A stretch of 64,000 bases of DNA from Cytophagaceae bacterium ABcell3 (lineage in GTDB: Bacteria; Bacteroidota; Bacteroidia; Cytophagales; Cytophagaceae). Each line of letters opens with the position of its first letter. The stretch's first letter is position 1. The stretch covers positions 248,001 through 312,000 of the forward strand of contig CP133159.1 of the NCBI GenBank assembly GCA_030913385.1. The letters are read 5' to 3'. Below, in pieces: positions 53,654-61,981 of this stretch. The notes under the pieces were generated by a model that saw only the letters and a program-made list of their open reading frames with translations, was not told the origin of the DNA and did not search any database. The translations under genes and the position numbers were made by a program.

Positions 53654-53770
53654 TTAAAGCTGAACTAGAGAATAAAACTTTCTATTACGTAGCAAAATAA
53701 ATCAAATCAGTAGCTTCGCTCACATTTGTGTCTTAACCATGACTAAGCCTATCGTATAATTCAGTTTTAA
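53654..53770 (-). repeat. fold-back repeat copy E, upstream of the ABC genes
   Basis: About 117 bp in the opposite orientation to copy D. Left TTAAAGCTGAAC, right CGTATAATTCAGTTTTAA. On the minus strand it carries, in order, TATACGATAG, GACACAAATGTGAGCGAAGC, CTGATTTGATTTATTTTGCTACG and TAATAGAAAG, all shared with copy B; the AAATCAGC block and the region after it are shortened. It lies between two minus-strand genes. Confidence 0.78.
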
Positions 53771-53862
53771 AAACTACAAAAGTCTAATTTTCTAAAAGAT
53801 TCCTAACCACTCCTTCGCCTAAAGCCAAAGCAGCTACCTATAAATAAGGTTAAAAAAATAAA

Positions 53863-54378
53863 TCAATTTAACTGAAAAACTAACTCTCTTATTGGGGGAA
53901 CTGTTTCTGATAAATTAAATTTAAACTCATCATATCCTGATTGCCATAAAAAACAAGCTTGGCTCTTTTTGATTTCTGCCAATGAAGCTGCCTTAAACCA
54001 ATTAATTATATGGAACAAAGAGCCTTCTACCAAATAAGGATTCTTTTGTGCAATAACCAGCCCAACAGTAATATCAAGTTGAGAAATACTGCTATAAATT
54101 GGTTGCGCACCCTTCCTGCCATAAATATCAATACATATAATACCGTAGAACTTATTATCAGAAATAAAGCACTCTTTTACCTGAACATGTTCAAATATTT
54201 GGGGAATCTTTTGCCAGAGGACTACTAGGTTTTCTTTGACCAGAGGGATATCTATAGACCTTTTTCCGGAATCTAAAAAAGTGCTTTCGCTCTCAAAACC
54301 TATAGAAACAAGATACTCCCCTTGGATGCCATAATCATCGTCTGTAAGAATATTTCCTATGTTTCTATGTATTAACAT
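53863..54378 (-). CDS. orphan protein, function unknown
   Basis: 171 residues, soluble, no signal peptide or membrane segment. It contains several beta-like stretches (GIICIDIYGRKGAQPIYSSI; DITVGLVIAQKNPYLVEGSLF) and a C-terminal FNLSETVPPIRELVFQLN. I recognise no domain. Base composition is AT-rich like its surroundings. It has the same direction as the downstream ABC genes but is separated from them by repeat E and 237 bases, and lies downstream of the signalling operon by 136 bases. It could be a rapidly evolving effector or immunity-type protein, but nothing in the sequence shows it. Confidence 0.5.
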   Translation of the reverse strand: MLIHRNIGNILTDDDYGIQGEYLVSIGFESESTFLDSGKRSIDIPLVKENLVVLWQKIPQIFEHVQVKECFISDNKFYGIICIDIYGRKGAQPIYSSISQLDITVGLVIAQKNPYLVEGSLFHIINWFKAASLAEIKKSQACFLWQSGYDEFKFNLSETVPPIRELVFQLN

Positions 54379-54514
54379 ATAAATTCTAAAAAGATATTTA
54401 CTTGCAGAATTTATACGAAAAATACATAGCTACGTTGAATTACGCATACTTTTTCTGAAAAATATTTGGCTTTAGAGACAGCTATAGATGTACTAAAAAA
54501 CAGAAAAAAGAGAC

Positions 54515-56113
54515 TTATGGTTTAAAGAAAATTTTAAACTCAGACCCTTTTCCTTCTTCGCTTTCTAGCTCAACTTTGCCGCCATGCTTTTCCACAGTTT
54601 CCTTGACTATATACAAACCTATACCACTACCTTCTACATGGTCATGAAGCCTTTTAAACCGGGCAAAGAGTTTTCCCTGATCTTTTTTGCTAATACCAAG
54701 TCCATTATCCCTAACACTTAACAAGTAATATTCACCTTGCTTTCGCATACGAATATGAATTTCTGGCGTACGATCAGGCGACCGGTATTTAATGGCATTG
54801 GTAAGCAAGTTGTATATAATGCTTTTTAAGTTAGCCCTTGGGAAGTTAAGGATGTTACACTCTTTAAAATCCTTATATATAATAGCCCCCGTATCTTCTA
54901 TTAAATCTTTAATGCTAGATATAATTTCATCAAGCACCTTATCGCAATCAACCTGTTCTTTTTTAGAGCTGCCATTCTTTTGTTGTTTTATAATAGCTAA
55001 AAGGTCATCGATTGTTTCTTTAAGCTGCCTTGAAGACTTCTTGAGCATATTGAGCATTTGAATAACATCTCCCTCGTCATCCGTAACCTCTTCTTGAAGA
55101 GAAGAGACCAGCGCCTCCATGTTAGCGATTGGCAATTTAAGGTCATGAGACGCTGTATATACAAAGTTGTCAAGGTCGGCATTTGTTTTTAGCAGCTGCT
55201 GATTAATAGATTTTAGCTCTTCTTCAGCTGTCATACGCAAAACAACCTCCTCTTTCAAATCCTTATTAATCCTAGTAAGCTCAGAGGTTCGCTCCTGCAC
55301 CCTTTGCTCCAGCTCTTCATTGACCTTGTTCAAGGCATCTTCATACTCCTTACGTTTACCGATATCACGTCCGTTGGCATACCACTTACCCTTTTTATAC
55401 ACCAACACCCAACTGAACCATAGCAATGACCCATCTTCACATATTACCTCAAGCTCGAGGTTTACGATCCTATTGTTTTTTTCTTCCGCTTCCTTTAAGA
55501 TCCGGCTGATATCTAAAGATGATTTTATAAACTTGGGAAAGGTTTTACCAGATACATCTTCTTGTTTGTATCCCAATACTTTTTCCCAGGCGCTATTGGC
55601 AATGTCAATATTAAGACTTTCACTATCCAAGATGCACATAAGGTCAATGGAGGTATTAACCAGCATTCCCAAATTTTCAAGCCAAGCATTTTTTTCTTCG
55701 AGATCCTTTTGTTGAAAATACAGTTGAATAAAAGCCTTTACTTTAGCCCTGGTAATGGTATTGTTCAAAGGCTTGAACAGAAAGTCCACTGCACCCGTTT
55801 CGTAACCTTCTGCAACATAATCTGGTTCTTGGTTTAAGGCTGTAACAAAAATAATTGGGACATTTTTTGTTTTGTTATTTTGCTTTAACAGCTTGGCCAC
55901 CTCATAACCATTCATTTCCGGCATCTGAACGTCTAGCAGCACCAGTGCAATATCATATTTTAAAGCCTGTTTTAATGCCTCATAACCAGAAGTAGTCTTT
56001 ATAAAATGAATATGTTTGTCCTGAAGCATCTCCTCCAAAGCATAAAGGTTTTCAGGCTTATCATCAACAAGCAGGACATTTACCGGAAGACTACTTATTT
56101 TTTCTAGTTTCAT
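54515..56113 (-). CDS. hybrid sensor kinase: REC-PAS-HisKA-HATPase
   Basis: 532 residues, cytosolic. Order: receiver domain 12-130 (VLLVDDKPEN; phospho-acceptor Asp61 in LVLLDVQMPEMNG; Lys in FLFKPL), PAS domain about 145-255, coiled coil about 260-315, dimerisation domain with His323 (ASHDLKLP), and an ATPase domain with the N-box near Asn435, DNGLGI and GSGIGLYIVKE. The N-terminal receiver before the kinase suggests it is itself phosphorylated by another kinase, for example the large kinase of the same operon. It overlaps the cheB gene by 23 bases. Confidence 0.92.
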   Translation of the reverse strand: MKLEKISSLPVNVLLVDDKPENLYALEEMLQDKHIHFIKTTSGYEALKQALKYDIALVLLDVQMPEMNGYEVAKLLKQNNKTKNVPIIFVTALNQEPDYVAEGYETGAVDFLFKPLNNTITRAKVKAFIQLYFQQKDLEEKNAWLENLGMLVNTSIDLMCILDSESLNIDIANSAWEKVLGYKQEDVSGKTFPKFIKSSLDISRILKEAEEKNNRIVNLELEVICEDGSLLWFSWVLVYKKGKWYANGRDIGKRKEYEDALNKVNEELEQRVQERTSELTRINKDLKEEVVLRMTAEEELKSINQQLLKTNADLDNFVYTASHDLKLPIANMEALVSSLQEEVTDDEGDVIQMLNMLKKSSRQLKETIDDLLAIIKQQKNGSSKKEQVDCDKVLDEIISSIKDLIEDTGAIIYKDFKECNILNFPRANLKSIIYNLLTNAIKYRSPDRTPEIHIRMRKQGEYYLLSVRDNGLGISKKDQGKLFARFKRLHDHVEGSGIGLYIVKETVEKHGGKVELESEEGKGSEFKIFFKP

Positions 56114-56681
56114 TACTTACAGCTATTAAAAAAGATTTAATACCACTGATATCCATAACCTCACACTTTTCAGTAAGTTGTATTGCAGCAACAGGCATTA
56201 TATCACTCTCGGCAGTAGCAGGATCTTGAACCAAAGCTGTGCCACCCTGTTTAGAAATAAGGCTTAGCCCTTTGCTTCCATCATGATTTGCACCTGTTAA
56301 AATAACACCAATTAATTTAGAACCCAAAACAGCAGCTGCACTTTCAAACATAACATCAATAGAAGGCCTACAATAATTTACCGGCGGAGAGCAATCTAAG
56401 GCAAAAGTTCTTTCTTTTTCTATCAGCACATGATAATTAGCAGGAGCCACATAAACCATACCATTGTGCATCTCCATTTTATCTTCTATTTCCGTAACGG
56501 GCAATCCTGAACGTTGATCTAACAACGGCACAAGAGCGCTCTTTACATTTTTCAACCTATGCAATACTATAACTATAGGCATAGCAAAATCATAAGGTAA
56601 GTCATGAAGGATTTTACCAACAGCATCCATTCCCCCAAGGGAACCTCCAATTACAACTACTTCACGACTGTTTTCCTGCAT
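56091..56681 (-). CDS. stand-alone CheB-type methylesterase domain
   Basis: 196 residues without the receiver domain that chemotaxis CheB has. The catalytic triad is intact: Ser14 in VIGGSLGGMDA, His41 in IVLHRLKN, Asp134 in GANHDGSKGL. It should remove methyl groups from glutamates or deamidate, but no methyl-accepting receptor is encoded nearby. Its gene starts 3 bases after cheR ends and overlaps the kinase downstream. The lack of a receiver means control would have to come by protein contact. Confidence 0.9.
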   Translation of the reverse strand: MQENSREVVVIGGSLGGMDAVGKILHDLPYDFAMPIVIVLHRLKNVKSALVPLLDQRSGLPVTEIEDKMEMHNGMVYVAPANYHVLIEKERTFALDCSPPVNYCRPSIDVMFESAAAVLGSKLIGVILTGANHDGSKGLSLISKQGGTALVQDPATAESDIMPVAAIQLTEKCEVMDISGIKSFLIAVSNETRKNK

Positions 56682-56684
56682 ATA

Positions 56685-57503
56685 TTATCTAATTCTCCTA
56701 TAGATCCTTTCTTCTTTGTCTATCACTTCAAAGCGGTCTCTGAATTTAGACAACGTAAGTGTTTCTTTATTGCCAAGCACGAGATAGCCAAACATACACA
56801 AGCTGTTCAGGAAAAGCTCAATAACTTGCTCCTGAAGCTCTTTATTAAAATATATGAGTACATTGCGGCACATAATCAGGTTAAATTCATTAAAAGAGCT
56901 ATCATTAACCAAGTTATGCACCGAAAATGTAACGTTTTTCCGCAACCGGCTATCAAACATAGCATGATTGTACTTCACGGTATAGTATTCTGAAAAAGAC
57001 TTTCTACCCCCTGACCTAATATAATTGGCGGTATAGTCTTTTAGCAAAGATATATGGTAAATTCCCTCTCTTGCTTGGGCGAGCACCTTCTGATTAATGT
57101 CAGTCGCATAGATTTTGCTTTTATGGTACAGCTCCTCCTCTTCTAAAATGATTGCCAAAGAATACACTTCTTCGCCGCTAGAGCATCCTGCATTCCATAT
57201 TTTCAGGAATGGGTAAGTGTGCAACTGAGGCACCACGTTTTCCCTCAAGCTTTTATAAAAAGCGGGGTCGCGGAACATTTCCGTTACATTGACTGTCAAC
57301 TCTTCTATAAAAGACGCAAAAAACTGCTCGTCTGAAACTATCCGATCTTTTAAGTCTATGACAGTGTCAATATTCTTAATTTCCATAAACCTAGAGACCC
57401 GTCTAATAATCGAGGCCCTAGAATAATTTATAAAATCATAGCCATACTTTTTCGAAATGGCCGACAGCAATTCCTCAAGTTTGTTTTCACTAATCTCCGT
57501 CAT
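56685..57503 (-). CDS. CheR-type protein glutamate methyltransferase
   Basis: 272 residues. The N-terminal helical domain (about 1-75) is followed by a SAM-binding fold with IWNAGCSSGEEVYSLAIIL, YATDINQKVLAQAREGIY, and NLIMCRNVLIYFNKE near the end. All standard CheR motifs are present. It overlaps the large kinase gene by four bases. Without an MCP in the window, its substrate may be the kinase's coiled coil or a receptor elsewhere. Confidence 0.93.
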   Translation of the reverse strand: MTEISENKLEELLSAISKKYGYDFINYSRASIIRRVSRFMEIKNIDTVIDLKDRIVSDEQFFASFIEELTVNVTEMFRDPAFYKSLRENVVPQLHTYPFLKIWNAGCSSGEEVYSLAIILEEEELYHKSKIYATDINQKVLAQAREGIYHISLLKDYTANYIRSGGRKSFSEYYTVKYNHAMFDSRLRKNVTFSVHNLVNDSSFNEFNLIMCRNVLIYFNKELQEQVIELFLNSLCMFGYLVLGNKETLTLSKFRDRFEVIDKEERIYRRIR

Positions 57504-60500
57504 ATTATCTTTCTAACACTTTCGTAAAGCCACACTTTCATAAGAGACAACAATTTGTCTGTATCTACAGGTTTTGATATATAATCTGAAGCCCCCGCTT
57601 CAATGCATTTCTCTTTATCCCCTTTCATTGCTTTGGCTGTAATGGCTATAACTGGCAGGTCTTTGAACTTATCATTTTTTCTTATCTGCCTTGTTGCTTC
57701 ATAGCCATCCATTTCAGGCATCATAATATCCATCAGAACAATATTGACATCCGGGTTCTTTTCTAACACTTCGAGTGCTTCTTTTCCATCACCAGCGGTC
57801 AATATTTCCATAGACTGATCCTCCAGCACATTATACAAAGCATATATGTTCCGTATATCGTCATCTACAATCAATACCTTTTTGCCTGCCAATACCTCCT
57901 GAGGCTTATGTAGCTTATACTGCTTTTCTTTGCCTTTAGGTAACTTTTCTTCTACCGTATGAAGGAACAAGCCAACCTCATCCAACAGCCTGTTATAAGA
58001 GTTTGCTGTTTTTACTATTATAGCGCTGGAATACTTTCTGAGTCGCTTTTCCTCCTCTCTTGACAGTTCCCTCCCTGAATAAATGATAAAGGGTGTATCT
58101 TTTAACTTATCTATTTCTTTACACTGTTCCAAAAGGTCAAAGCCATTGATATCAGGAAGGTTGATGTCCAGGATAACACAATCATAATTTTCTTTTTTGA
58201 GCACGTCCAGGGCTTCTTTGCCAGAGAAAACAGAACCAGCAGGAATCCCTCGAGACGAAAGCAGCTCCTTGATGGATAAGTTTTGAACAGTATTGTCCTC
58301 AACGATCAGGATTTTCTTTAAAGGCTTATTGTTAATTTCAGAAATCTGTTTAAATATATCCTGTAAACTGTCCAGACTTACTGGCTTTTGCAAGAAGTTA
58401 ATTGCGCCCAACTGCCTGCTCACTTTTTCCTTATCGTCGGCAGACATAACATGAACAGGTGTATTTTCTAAGTGCTTATTGGCCCTTATTTGCTTTAAAA
58501 TTTCAATACCGTCCATTTCCGGCAGGTTCACATCCAGAAGCACAGCATCAGGTCTATACTTCTGTACCATTTCAAGTCCTTGCCTTCCTTTATGAGCAAC
58601 CATGGTCTTGAAACCTTTATTGACGGCAACCTCTTTTACTGCTTCGGCAAAATCTTTATCGTCTTCAATAATTAAAATTAATCGGTCCCCAGGCCTAACA
58701 TCCACTTGTGGAGCCTCAGGTTCTGGATTTTCATAAACAGGGGCGGCCGCTACTGGGGCTTCACTATAAGCCTGTTGCTGTACTTGTTTCTTAGGCTTGC
58801 TCCCGTCTCCGCCCTCTTCTCTCTCCATTTCCACAGTAAGTCTTGCCGGGATATACAAAGTAAAAGAGCTACCTTCTCCAGGTTTGCTGTACAATTGAAT
58901 TTCACCTCCTAAAAGCATTGCTAGTTCTTTGCTGATAGAAAGCCCTAAACCAGTCCCACCATACTTTCTGCTAGTAGAAGAGTCAGCTTGTTGAAATGCT
59001 TCAAATATCAAACGCTGCTTTTCTTCTGGTATACCTATTCCAGAATCTTTTACCTCAAATGCTATAACATCCGCACTTTGTTTAAGCGATGGGTTATAAA
59101 AAGTAATATCAGGGGCAGGCTTAATATTCAAACTAACCTCACCACCTTCGGGAGTAAATTTGAAAGCGTTGGACAACAGGTTCTTCAAAATCTGCTCTAA
59201 CCGGAAGGCGTCCGTATGCACTTTACCTGTCGGCAAGGCATTATCAACGTTTAAGCTAAATTTTATACCCTTTTCCTTAGCAAGTTCTTGATATTGGGCC
59301 TCGCTGATCAACGAAGATATTTTTATATCGGACAGTTCAAGGGAAACCTTTCCTGATTCAATTTTAGCAAGGTCAAGGATCTCATTGATTAAGGAAAGGA
59401 GCTCTTTCCCCGACTTTTGAATAATCTCACAAAACTCCACCTGCTTTTCCGTCAAGTTATGGGCTTTGTTTTCCGATAAAATTTTGGCCAAAATAAGAAT
59501 ACTGTTGAGCGGGGTACGAAGTTCATGAGACATGTTGGCCAAAAACTCCGTTTTGTATTTACCAGTAACCTCCAGTTGATCTACTTTTAGCTGAAGGGCC
59601 TCTTTTAGCTCTTCCAGCTCCTTGTTTTTACCATTTATTGACTTATACTGTTCCTCTAGCTGATTTGCTTTCTCTTCCAGCTCTGCATTTTTTTCCTGCA
59701 ATTCTTCTTGGTTAGCCTTAAGCTCTTCTTCCGATGCTTGTAAGCGCTGACTTTGCTCTTTCAGCTCATCATTAATTTGCCTCAATTCTTCCTGCTGTGC
59801 CTCCATTTCCTCTGCTTGGTTTTGAGTCTGGTAAAGCAGTTCTGCTGTTTTAATATCAGCTTTTACATTGGCAATGATAATAGCTATACGATCTAAATTT
59901 TGATCGATATACTTAAGCTGAAGCTCTTGAATTTCATTCATGGAAGCCAATTCGATAACCCCCATTACCTGACCTTCGAAGATCAAAGGGTAAACTACTA
60001 CTACCTGAGGGTAACCGTTGAGCACACCAGACTTCACTTTCCAATATCCATCAGGCACCTGCTCTAAATATTTCACCTCTTTGTCGTAAGCCGCTTGCCC
60101 CACAATTCCTTCTCCAAGGTCAAACACATTACTATTAGCTTCTTCTAAATTAAATCCATAAGATGCAGAAAGCCTCAGCTTATCATAGTCGTCTTTTACA
60201 TACATAGCCCCTATCTGCAGGTCCAAATAAGAGCAAAAGTGACTCAGTAGCTTTTTGGACAAAGTACCCAAATCTTTTTCTCCTCTCACCAAATCGTCTA
60301 GCTCCCCAGAACCTGAAAGCAGCCAATTCTTCTCTTTTTCATTAACAGATAGTGCCTTCAGGTTTTCCTTCATTTTTTGTAAGGATATACCCAATACATC
60401 ATCCTCGCTTCGTATATTAACATCCACTCCATAGTTTCCTGAACCTATGGCATTGGCCACTTCAGAAAGCTGCAAAGTATTAGCTATAAGTACTCTGAAT

Positions 60501-61576
60501 GAATTTGCTAATGCACCTATTTCATCTTTAGAGTCTATGTCAACAGAGACATCCGTTTTTCCAGAAGCTATACTATCAGCCGCCATCTGTAGTTTATATA
60601 ATGGGCCGCTAATAATTCGGATAGTGTATAAAGACATTAAAATAACAAGCAGAATAAGGACAAGTAGAATACCAATGTTAAAATAAATAGCTCTTTGCCC
60701 AGCATCTATTTCATCGCTCAACCGTCCAGACAAGTAATTAATGCTAAAGTCTTGGACATCCATCAGCTTATCCATTGCCACAGTAGCAATGGAATACCAT
60801 CTGCCTAAGTCAATTTCAGCACCTTCCAAAGTACCCGTTTCCATTATATGATCTATGATACTAAGCGTAGTAGAAACTTCATCGTCCCTAAAAGTTTGAT
60901 TATAAAAATCGAATACGTTAGGGGGCGCTTCGGCAAGAAAGGCGCCTGTATATATATCATAGGCACCCTTGCTAGAGGCAAAAACACTAAAAGACGATGG
61001 AGAAAACTCATTTAAAACCAAAGCCCTACTCAACAAAGTACGCATCTGCCCCAGCTGCTCTTTAGTGTTTACAATGCTTAGAAAAGAGTTAATTTCATTC
61101 CGGACATTTCCTTCAATAAATCCTGCCAGCATCTCTAGGTCTCCTATCATACCGCTAATAAGGTTGGTATAAAAGGTGTCAAAGTCTAGAGCACCTTCTC
61201 TAAGTTCAGTGACATTTTCCCTATGTTCTGGCAACCTTCTCAATTCAATGAGGCTATTAAAATTGTTGATTTCATCAACAGAATATCGGCGCATCAAGTT
61301 ATCAACTTCCGCACGTTGATTGTGCAGTTCATCAATAAACAGCTCGCCTCCACTTGCTACATAAGCATGAGAAATGGCACGCTCCCGCTGTAAAGCATGA
61401 ATAAAAATGCCAAGTTTACCGGCGTTATCTACATTTTCTTTAAGTGATCTAAGTCTGTTCAAGGACGCCACCTCTGACCTGACATTGTCCTGAACAAAAT
61501 AAATAAGTGGAGTCAAAAGCAGCACAAGCAGTGTGAGCAGTTTGGCTTTAATGTTAATATTTCTAAGAAATTTCAT
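57500..61576 (-). CDS. giant hybrid histidine kinase (NIT-HAMP-GAF-coiled coil-HisKA-HATPase-REC-REC-REC)
   Basis: 1358 residues. Order: TM helix about 10-28; periplasmic nitrate/nitrite-sensor-like (NIT) all-helical domain about 50-290, with QRERAISHAYVASGG as its typical start; TM helix 300-320; HAMP about 322-410; GAF about 430-570; a long Glu/Gln-rich coiled coil 580-670; HisKA with His684 (NMSHELRTPLN); ATPase 795-915 (DSGIGIP, GGTGLGLSISKEL); a Pro/Ala linker; receivers with Asp1015, Asp1137 and Asp1283. The second receiver lacks the conserved Lys of the KP motif (VKTANS). It heads the operon and overlaps cheR by four bases. The true ligand is unknown. Confidence 0.92.
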   Translation of the reverse strand: MKFLRNINIKAKLLTLLVLLLTPLIYFVQDNVRSEVASLNRLRSLKENVDNAGKLGIFIHALQRERAISHAYVASGGELFIDELHNQRAEVDNLMRRYSVDEINNFNSLIELRRLPEHRENVTELREGALDFDTFYTNLISGMIGDLEMLAGFIEGNVRNEINSFLSIVNTKEQLGQMRTLLSRALVLNEFSPSSFSVFASSKGAYDIYTGAFLAEAPPNVFDFYNQTFRDDEVSTTLSIIDHIMETGTLEGAEIDLGRWYSIATVAMDKLMDVQDFSINYLSGRLSDEIDAGQRAIYFNIGILLVLILLVILMSLYTIRIISGPLYKLQMAADSIASGKTDVSVDIDSKDEIGALANSFRVLIANTLQLSEVANAIGSGNYGVDVNIRSEDDVLGISLQKMKENLKALSVNEKEKNWLLSGSGELDDLVRGEKDLGTLSKKLLSHFCSYLDLQIGAMYVKDDYDKLRLSASYGFNLEEANSNVFDLGEGIVGQAAYDKEVKYLEQVPDGYWKVKSGVLNGYPQVVVVYPLIFEGQVMGVIELASMNEIQELQLKYIDQNLDRIAIIIANVKADIKTAELLYQTQNQAEEMEAQQEELRQINDELKEQSQRLQASEEELKANQEELQEKNAELEEKANQLEEQYKSINGKNKELEELKEALQLKVDQLEVTGKYKTEFLANMSHELRTPLNSILILAKILSENKAHNLTEKQVEFCEIIQKSGKELLSLINEILDLAKIESGKVSLELSDIKISSLISEAQYQELAKEKGIKFSLNVDNALPTGKVHTDAFRLEQILKNLLSNAFKFTPEGGEVSLNIKPAPDITFYNPSLKQSADVIAFEVKDSGIGIPEEKQRLIFEAFQQADSSTSRKYGGTGLGLSISKELAMLLGGEIQLYSKPGEGSSFTLYIPARLTVEMEREEGGDGSKPKKQVQQQAYSEAPVAAAPVYENPEPEAPQVDVRPGDRLILIIEDDKDFAEAVKEVAVNKGFKTMVAHKGRQGLEMVQKYRPDAVLLDVNLPEMDGIEILKQIRANKHLENTPVHVMSADDKEKVSRQLGAINFLQKPVSLDSLQDIFKQISEINNKPLKKILIVEDNTVQNLSIKELLSSRGIPAGSVFSGKEALDVLKKENYDCVILDINLPDINGFDLLEQCKEIDKLKDTPFIIYSGRELSREEEKRLRKYSSAIIVKTANSYNRLLDEVGLFLHTVEEKLPKGKEKQYKLHKPQEVLAGKKVLIVDDDIRNIYALYNVLEDQSMEILTAGDGKEALEVLEKNPDVNIVLMDIMMPEMDGYEATRQIRKNDKFKDLPVIAITAKAMKGDKEKCIEAGASDYISKPVDTDKLLSLMKVWLYESVRKII

Positions 61577-61981
61577 AAAAAAAACAGGAAAGTCTGTTTC
61601 TAACTAAGGAAAGTCAACAATTGTTTAAATAAATTTAAACATGCACAGGCAAAAAGACTTTATTTCGATGATTTAAAGCCACCTATAATCATATATTTCT
61701 TTTCCTTTTGTGCTCACCCCCAAGCCTACCATTACACATACAAGTTTTATGGTTTCACAGGCATAACTGATATTGAAATATTGCAAGAAAACCTTGCATA
61801 TTCCTTTGTTGGAGGTGCTAAATAACAAACTTTTTAAACCATTAGCAAAATTGTAAAACAGAAAGAAGCCAAAAGGAAGCTATAGTTTTTAAAACTAAAA
61901 CAAGCTTTACTAGTTAAATAACAAACAATCAAAGTTTCACCGAGACTTCTATCGGAAAGCATTTTTTAAAAACAATACACT
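61577..61981. other. intergenic region between the kinase operon and the flavoprotein gene
   Basis: 405 bases separating two divergent genes. AT-rich; no confident promoter, repeat or RNA structure was found on either strand. Both genes must have their promoters here, but neither has a clear TAnnTTTG box at normal distance. Confidence 0.45.

Noticed and set aside
51573-53770. A true composite transposon carrying the ABC genes
   Set aside because: No transposase and no visible target duplication; kept only as an observation.
54515-57503. A chemotaxis operon
   Set aside because: No MCP, CheA, CheW or CheY gene in the window; only CheB and CheR domains are present.
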